Of a stretch of 7,185 nt of DNA, positions 4,910 to 7,185 are shown in pieces. Within the stretch, counting starts at the first letter, position 1, and each line of letters begins with the position of its first letter. The DNA is from DATEUP01 sp035283065 (GTDB taxonomy: Archaea; Thermoplasmatota; DTKX01; DATEUP01). A program made the position numbers and the translations under genes. The notes beneath the pieces were generated by a model that saw only the letters and a list, made by a program, of their open reading frames with translations, made no database searches and had not been told where the DNA came from. The stretch covers positions 1 to 7,185 of the forward strand of contig DATEUP010000270.1 of NCBI GenBank assembly GCA_035283065.1, written 5' to 3'.

Positions 4910-5047
4910 AGACCGCAGCACCTTGAGCCTTGCGGGCGCCCCCCACGGTCCCGGTCGCCGGCCCCCACCCACGGCCTCCCGCACGCCGCATCACGGGGTC
5001 GCACGCCTTGAGGGGGCGGAGGGCGGCGGCGTGGGAGTGCACGGGCC
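4910..5047 (+). repeat. Interspersed GC-rich repeat, copy E (long form)
   Basis: It lies in the gap between convergent genes, with the same plus orientation as A-D. It has CTTGCGGGCGCCCCCCACGG, GGTCGCCGGCCCCCACCCACGG nearly identical to copy A, CGCATCACGGGGTCGCA, CGCCTTGAGGGGGCGGAGGG and GCGTGGGAG. The 5' third is diverged: the GCCCAAC block is not recognisable. Arms: CCCACG (4968-4973) with CGTGGG (5030-5035), as in copy A. A further hairpin, GCGAC/GTCGC, lies just before it at 4894-4909. Confidence 0.8.
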
Positions 5048-5076
5048 CCAAACGACCGTCTGCCCTAAGGAGCAAA

Positions 5077-5093
5077 CGGGAACCGAGGTCCCG
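5077..5093 (-). terminator. Possible terminator hairpin for the zinc-ribbon gene
   Basis: On the minus strand CGGGACC and GGTTCCCG form a short stem with one bulge, 8 bp after the TGA of the zinc-ribbon gene. It is followed by the mildly T-rich TTTGCTCCTT. The loop is very small and the T-run is interrupted, so this is a weak call. Confidence 0.25.
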
Positions 5094-5100
5094 GGCATTC

Positions 5101-5766
5101 TCACCCAAACTTCGTCCCGCACTCCGGGCAGAACTTCGCGCCGGCTTGCGCCTGCGCGCCGCACTTCGGGCACTTGGCCATCCCGAGCGGGGTCCCGCAA
5201 TTGGCGCAGAACTTGCCCGTGCCCGCGGGGCGCCCGCACTGCGGGCATGTCGTCTGCTTGTCCTCGATTTCTCCGGTGAACACGGTCGTCTGCTGGGCCT
5301 TCTGGTGGATGTCCTGGACCATCTTCTGGGATCGGGATGTCGCGATCTCGACCGCCGCCCTCGGCGCGTCGCTGACACAGAGGCCCGCCTGCTCGTTCCA
5401 GTCGTTGTGGCAGACCCACCGCGTGCACTTCGGGCAACGGACGAAGCTGCCCTTCACCTCGTCCTGCGCGCTGAAAAACGCCGTCTCGTGCTCCTTCTGC
5501 CACTGCGGGCTCATCCCGTGGAAGCGCTCGCCGAGGATGTCCGTGCCCGTGTGCACGGCCATCCCGGTCTTGTAGGTGCCCGCCATCTGCGTGGCCGCAC
5601 CCGCGACCTTGCCAAACCCGCTGAGGAACTTGCCCTTCTTGTAGGTCGTCGAGGGGACGAACGTCGACTTGTACCCCTCATTGCAGATGTTGCAGTGGAA
5701 CGTGAACTGGAATCCGGCTTCCGTGCTGTTGTCCGAGTAGTTGTCCGTGAAGGCCTTGAGCGCCAT
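5101..5766 (-). CDS. Multi-zinc-ribbon protein
   Basis: A 221-residue soluble protein. The N-terminal domain carries Cys25-X-X-Cys28 (FHCNICNEGYKS). A Gly/Ala-rich stretch (50-75) follows, then a second cluster at Cys111-X-X-Cys114, Cys119 and Cys130 (RCPKCTRWVCHNDW). A linker helix (about 136-162) leads to two tandem C-terminal zinc ribbons: Cys174/177 with Cys187/190, and Cys199/202 with Cys213/216 (CPKCGAQ...FCPECGTKFG). The start MALKAFTDNYSDNSTEAGFQ resembles a widespread group of 'zinc ribbon domain-containing' proteins in bacteria and archaea of unknown role. The tandem ribbons suggest protein or nucleic-acid binding rather than catalysis. It has its own promoter, sits downstream of the 5860-6363 gene and converges with the 4492-4881 gene. 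The ATG is preceded by GAGGTT, a possible weak Shine-Dalgarno sequence. Confidence 0.85.
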   Translation of the reverse strand: MALKAFTDNYSDNSTEAGFQFTFHCNICNEGYKSTFVPSTTYKKGKFLSGFGKVAGAATQMAGTYKTGMAVHTGTDILGERFHGMSPQWQKEHETAFFSAQDEVKGSFVRCPKCTRWVCHNDWNEQAGLCVSDAPRAAVEIATSRSQKMVQDIHQKAQQTTVFTGEIEDKQTTCPQCGRPAGTGKFCANCGTPLGMAKCPKCGAQAQAGAKFCPECGTKFG

Positions 5767-5780
5767 TTGGGGAACCTCTT

Positions 5781-5802
5781 CCAGGGGAGCGCACGTCCCT
5801 GG
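5781..5802 (-). promoter_or_regulatory. Inverted repeat between TATA and start of the zinc-ribbon gene
   Basis: CCAGGG (5781-5786) and CCCTGG (5797-5802) are perfect 6-bp inverted arms around 10 bp. They abut the TATA-like element and cover the expected start-site region, where an archaeal repressor would block RNA polymerase. In RNA it could instead form a 5' hairpin. Confidence 0.4.
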
Positions 5803-5810
5803 TTTAAATC
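5801..5810 (-). promoter_or_regulatory. TATA-like element for the zinc-ribbon gene
   Basis: On the minus strand this reads GATTTAAACC, the most AT-rich run between the two genes. Its centre lies about 40 bp before the ATG at 5766. The predicted start site is about 5779, leaving a leader of about 13 bases. Confidence 0.55.
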
Positions 5811-5844
5811 AATCGACTCTCCGACCGCGGGAGCGCGGCGCTTT

Positions 5845-5858
5845 GGTGGCGCGCCACC
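5845..5858. promoter_or_regulatory. 14-bp perfect palindrome GGTGGCGCGCCACC
   Basis: A perfect palindrome lying one base past the TAA of the 5860-6363 gene and about 35 bp upstream of the zinc-ribbon TATA element. It could be a 3' hairpin of the upstream gene or an upstream operator or activator site for the downstream gene. No T-run follows it, so an intrinsic terminator is less likely. Confidence 0.4.
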
Positions 5859-5859
5859 C

Positions 5860-6363
5860 TTAGCCAAACATCTCACCGGGCTCGCTTTGCGGGCGCCCCC
5901 GAGGAGGGGTCGGGGGCAAGTCCAAGACTCTCGCAAGGGCAGCACGGACCCGAACAGCGGTGATCACGAGCTCCTGGATCGCGTCCGCGATACGCTGGTT
6001 CATGGCCGCTGACCCATCGGGTTCGAAGACGCGTTGCTCGAGGACGATCGCCTTCAGCGCCTGCCTGTGAGTCTCGATGTCGAGCAGGCTGGCGGTCCGC
6101 CCTTGGCAACTCACGTTTTCGACCAAGCGGACGAAGGCTCGCCATTGGTCCGGCGAAAGGCCGGCCATGAGGTGGTCGGCACGCGTCGGCACCGTCATCC
6201 GCAGTCCAATGGCCACATAGGACCCTCGGTCGGTCGCAAGCAAAGACCAGGAACCGCGGTCGATGAGCAAACCTCGAGCCACGGGTTCGGGCCCGTCGGT
6301 GTAAGCCACTTCAGTCACGAGGTCGCCGAGGCCCTCGGCGACCCGTCGTACAGCCTCGAGCAC
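5860..6363 (-). CDS. Soluble alpha/beta protein of unknown function
   Basis: A 167-residue protein from a GTG that directly follows the TAG of the preceding ORF in the same frame. Order: N-terminal helix (residues 2-14), strands (GDLVTEVAY, ARGLLIDRG, SWSLLATDRG, YVAIGLRMTVP), a helix after LSPDQW (70-84), a strand region (TASLLDIETHR), then a long C-terminal helical part (IADAIQELVITAVRVRAALA). The tail is Pro-rich. This helix-sheet-helix plan with 'VAIGLRMTVP' and 'LSPDQWRAFVRLVEN' recalls the YbjN/DUF2299-type chaperone-like fold seen in archaea, but I do not claim membership. There is no cysteine cluster or membrane segment. It belongs to the operon after the T2SSF-like gene. The start is uncertain: with UAG readthrough it would be the C-terminal part of a 228-codon protein. 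Confidence 0.65.
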   Translation of the reverse strand: MLEAVRRVAEGLGDLVTEVAYTDGPEPVARGLLIDRGSWSLLATDRGSYVAIGLRMTVPTRADHLMAGLSPDQWRAFVRLVENVSCQGRTASLLDIETHRQALKAIVLEQRVFEPDGSAAMNQRIADAIQELVITAVRVRAALARVLDLPPTPPRGRPQSEPGEMFG

Positions 6364-6546
6364 CTACCCACCGGTTGGGAAGAGCTCGTCTAGGAGGCCT
6401 TCGGGTGTCTTGCGGGCCCATGCCAAGAGGGTTTCGAGGTTCTCGAAGTCGATCTCGAGAAGATTGCTCGCCGGAAACGCTTCGGACCCGATGATCCGAA
6501 GCCCGTCCAATCGCCATTCCTGTTTCAAACGCCCGCACCAGTCCAT
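6364..6546 (-). CDS. Small ORF, possible 5' part of the next gene
   Basis: A 60-residue frame from ATG 6546, chosen because a good Shine-Dalgarno sequence, GGAGG, lies 9 bases upstream. The sequence (start MDWCGRLKQEWRLDG, end LLAWARKTPEGLLDELFPTGG) is protein-like, with a strand region (LLEIDF) and a C-terminal helix. The open frame extends further upstream to about 6921, but there it is a shadow of the T2SSF-like gene. Its TAG is followed without a gap, in the same frame, by the GTG of the 5860-6363 gene. The family is not recognised. It may be an independent small protein coupled to the next gene, or the N-terminal part of one gene split by a UAG codon. Confidence 0.5.
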   Translation of the reverse strand: MDWCGRLKQEWRLDGLRIIGSEAFPASNLLEIDFENLETLLAWARKTPEGLLDELFPTGG

Positions 6547-6555
6547 CCTTTCGAT

Positions 6556-6560
6556 CCTCC
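6556..6560 (-). promoter_or_regulatory. Shine-Dalgarno GGAGG for the 6546 start
   Basis: On the minus strand GGAGGATCGAAAGG precedes ATG 6546, with GGAGG 9 bases before it. It decides the start of the small ORF. It also shows that internal genes of this operon use ribosome-binding sites, whereas the separately promoted genes seem nearly leaderless. Confidence 0.5.
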
Positions 6561-6590
6561 GTAATAGTCGTTTCGATCCGCGCCCGGCGG

Positions 6591-7185
6591 CTAGAACAGG
6601 AGCGAGCTGCCGGCCAAAGCGCCCGCAAACAGAAGGCCTGCAAGGGGGATGTCCCGCGCCATGGCCCTTGCGAATGCCGAAATCGGCTGATCCGACCCCA
6701 TCCTCGCGCCAAACCAGTCGGCGAGCGCAACCTCGAGCGCCAGGTAAACGGCCGCCAGGACGGCGAAGCTCTCCGACGACAGGTCCCCCGTGCCGTGGGC
6801 CCCCGGGACGAAGGACATCCCCACCGAACTTAGCAGCCCGAACATCCCCGCTGTGACTCCGAGGATCATCGGGGCAAAGACAACAACAGTCATCCTCGTG
6901 TTCTCGACCACGGCGCGGCACTTCGACCGGAGCGACTCGGCCGCATCGGCGCGCAGCCGCTCGAACTCCGAAAGGTGGAGCACCACGCGGCCTGCCGCCT
7001 CCGTGTCACGGGCCGCGGCCGACGCGAGCAGGCGCAACGCGGGGAAAACCCGGGGCGCGTCGCGGACTTCCGCGTCGCGTTCGATCGCGTCCATGAGGGA
7101 GCGGCGCCCCACAATCACATCGAAGAGGACTCCCCGGAGCCGCTCACCGAGGGGCGTGGCTTTGATCGGCTCGACGGCCTCGAGG
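6591..7185 (-). CDS. T2SSF/TadC-like membrane protein, partial
   Basis: The C-terminal 197 or so residues of a type II secretion F-domain (PilC/TadC/archaellum FlaJ-type) platform protein. The frame runs off the right edge without a stop, so GTG 7118 is not taken as the start; 22 codons beyond it (ending GERLRGVLFDV) continue the same domain. Counting from that GTG, a helical cytoplasmic bundle at about 7-72 (MDAIERDAEVRD, RVFPALRLLASAAARDTEAA, RLRADAAESLRSKCRAVVEN) is followed by membrane helices at about 76-100, 115-135 and 157-174. The pattern 'amphipathic bundle, then helices with ...MTVVVFAPMILGVTAGMFGLL' is typical of archaeal T2SSF proteins. These form the inner-membrane base of type IV pilus-like machines and work with a secretion ATPase, presumably encoded beyond the edge. 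It is followed after 44 bp by the small ORF at 6546. Confidence 0.7.
   Translation of the reverse strand, partial: LEAVEPIKATPLGERLRGVLFDVIVGRRSLMDAIERDAEVRDAPRVFPALRLLASAAARDTEAAGRVVLHLSEFERLRADAAESLRSKCRAVVENTRMTVVVFAPMILGVTAGMFGLLSSVGMSFVPGAHGTGDLSSESFAVLAAVYLALEVALADWFGARMGSDQPISAFARAMARDIPLAGLLFAGALAGSSLLF

Noticed and set aside
25..5047. Repeats as integron attC sites
   Set aside because: GCCCAAC (matching RYYYAAC) occurs in A, B and C, but it is altered in D and not found in E. No partner GTTRRRY lies at the other end of the copies at attC-like distance; the only GTTGGGC nearby (322-328) is about 270 bp from the first box in A. No integrase gene is in the window.
9..5047. Repeats as a CRISPR array
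   Set aside because: The copies are 140-185 bp, diverged, and separated by 500-1800 bp containing genes. There are no short regular spacers and no cas genes.
9..5047. Repeats as intrinsic terminators
   Set aside because: They lie at gene ends and can fold, but no U-run follows on the plus strand in any copy.
4902..6012. Long plus-strand open frame opposite the zinc-ribbon gene
   Set aside because: It is the antisense shadow of two convincing minus-strand genes. Its product is rich in Arg/Ala/Leu without motifs.
6019..6030. GGGTTCGAAGA as a tRNA T-loop
   Set aside because: It lies inside the 5860-6363 coding region, and no acceptor, D or anticodon stems can be built around it.

Overview
The window looks like part of a high-GC archaeal chromosome, most plausibly a Thermoplasmatota-type lineage, although nothing here fixes the taxon. 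The archaeal signs are AT-rich TATA-box-like elements placed so that transcripts would start at or a few bases before the start codon (leaderless or nearly so). Other signs are a partial archaeal-type T2SSF/TadC pilus-assembly membrane protein, an MNT nucleotidyltransferase with a HEPN-like remnant, and several one-pass or four-pass membrane proteins of no recognised family. No rRNA, tRNA, CRISPR array or transposase was found.

Bases 1-5050 form a plus-strand run of short, separately promoted genes. They are: a membrane-anchored secreted beta-rich protein (372-1025); a small 88-residue protein (1462-1728), perhaps with an overlapping partner (1725-1964); a two-helix membrane protein with a possible PH-like domain (2344-2913); an MNT nucleotidyltransferase (3192-3521) followed by an 18-codon remnant of its usual HEPN partner (3514-3570); a four-helix membrane protein (3608-4291); and a small Cys-containing protein with a helical tail (4492-4881). 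The run is punctuated by five copies (A-E) of one GC-rich repeat of about 140-185 bp at roughly 9-186, 1966-2131, 2926-3085, 4253-4437 and 4910-5047. All copies point the same way. B-E lie just downstream of a plus-strand gene, and D supplies the last codons and stop of its gene. The copies fall into a long form (A, D, E) and a short form (B, C). This repeat family is the most unusual thing in the window and I do not recognise it.

Bases 5101-7185 are all on the minus strand and carry no repeat. In transcription order they hold the C-terminal part of a T2SSF/TadC-like protein (6591 to beyond the window edge); a 60-residue ORF (6364-6546); directly after its TAG stop and in the same frame, a 167-residue protein (5860-6363); and a separately promoted multi-zinc-ribbon protein (5101-5766). 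The first three look like one operon. The zinc-ribbon gene has its own TATA element flanked by two perfect inverted repeats. Copy E lies in the gap where the two strands converge.

There is no evidence that the plus-strand genes form one pathway. The layout reads as an accessory stretch in which unrelated small genes are separated by a dispersed repeat.
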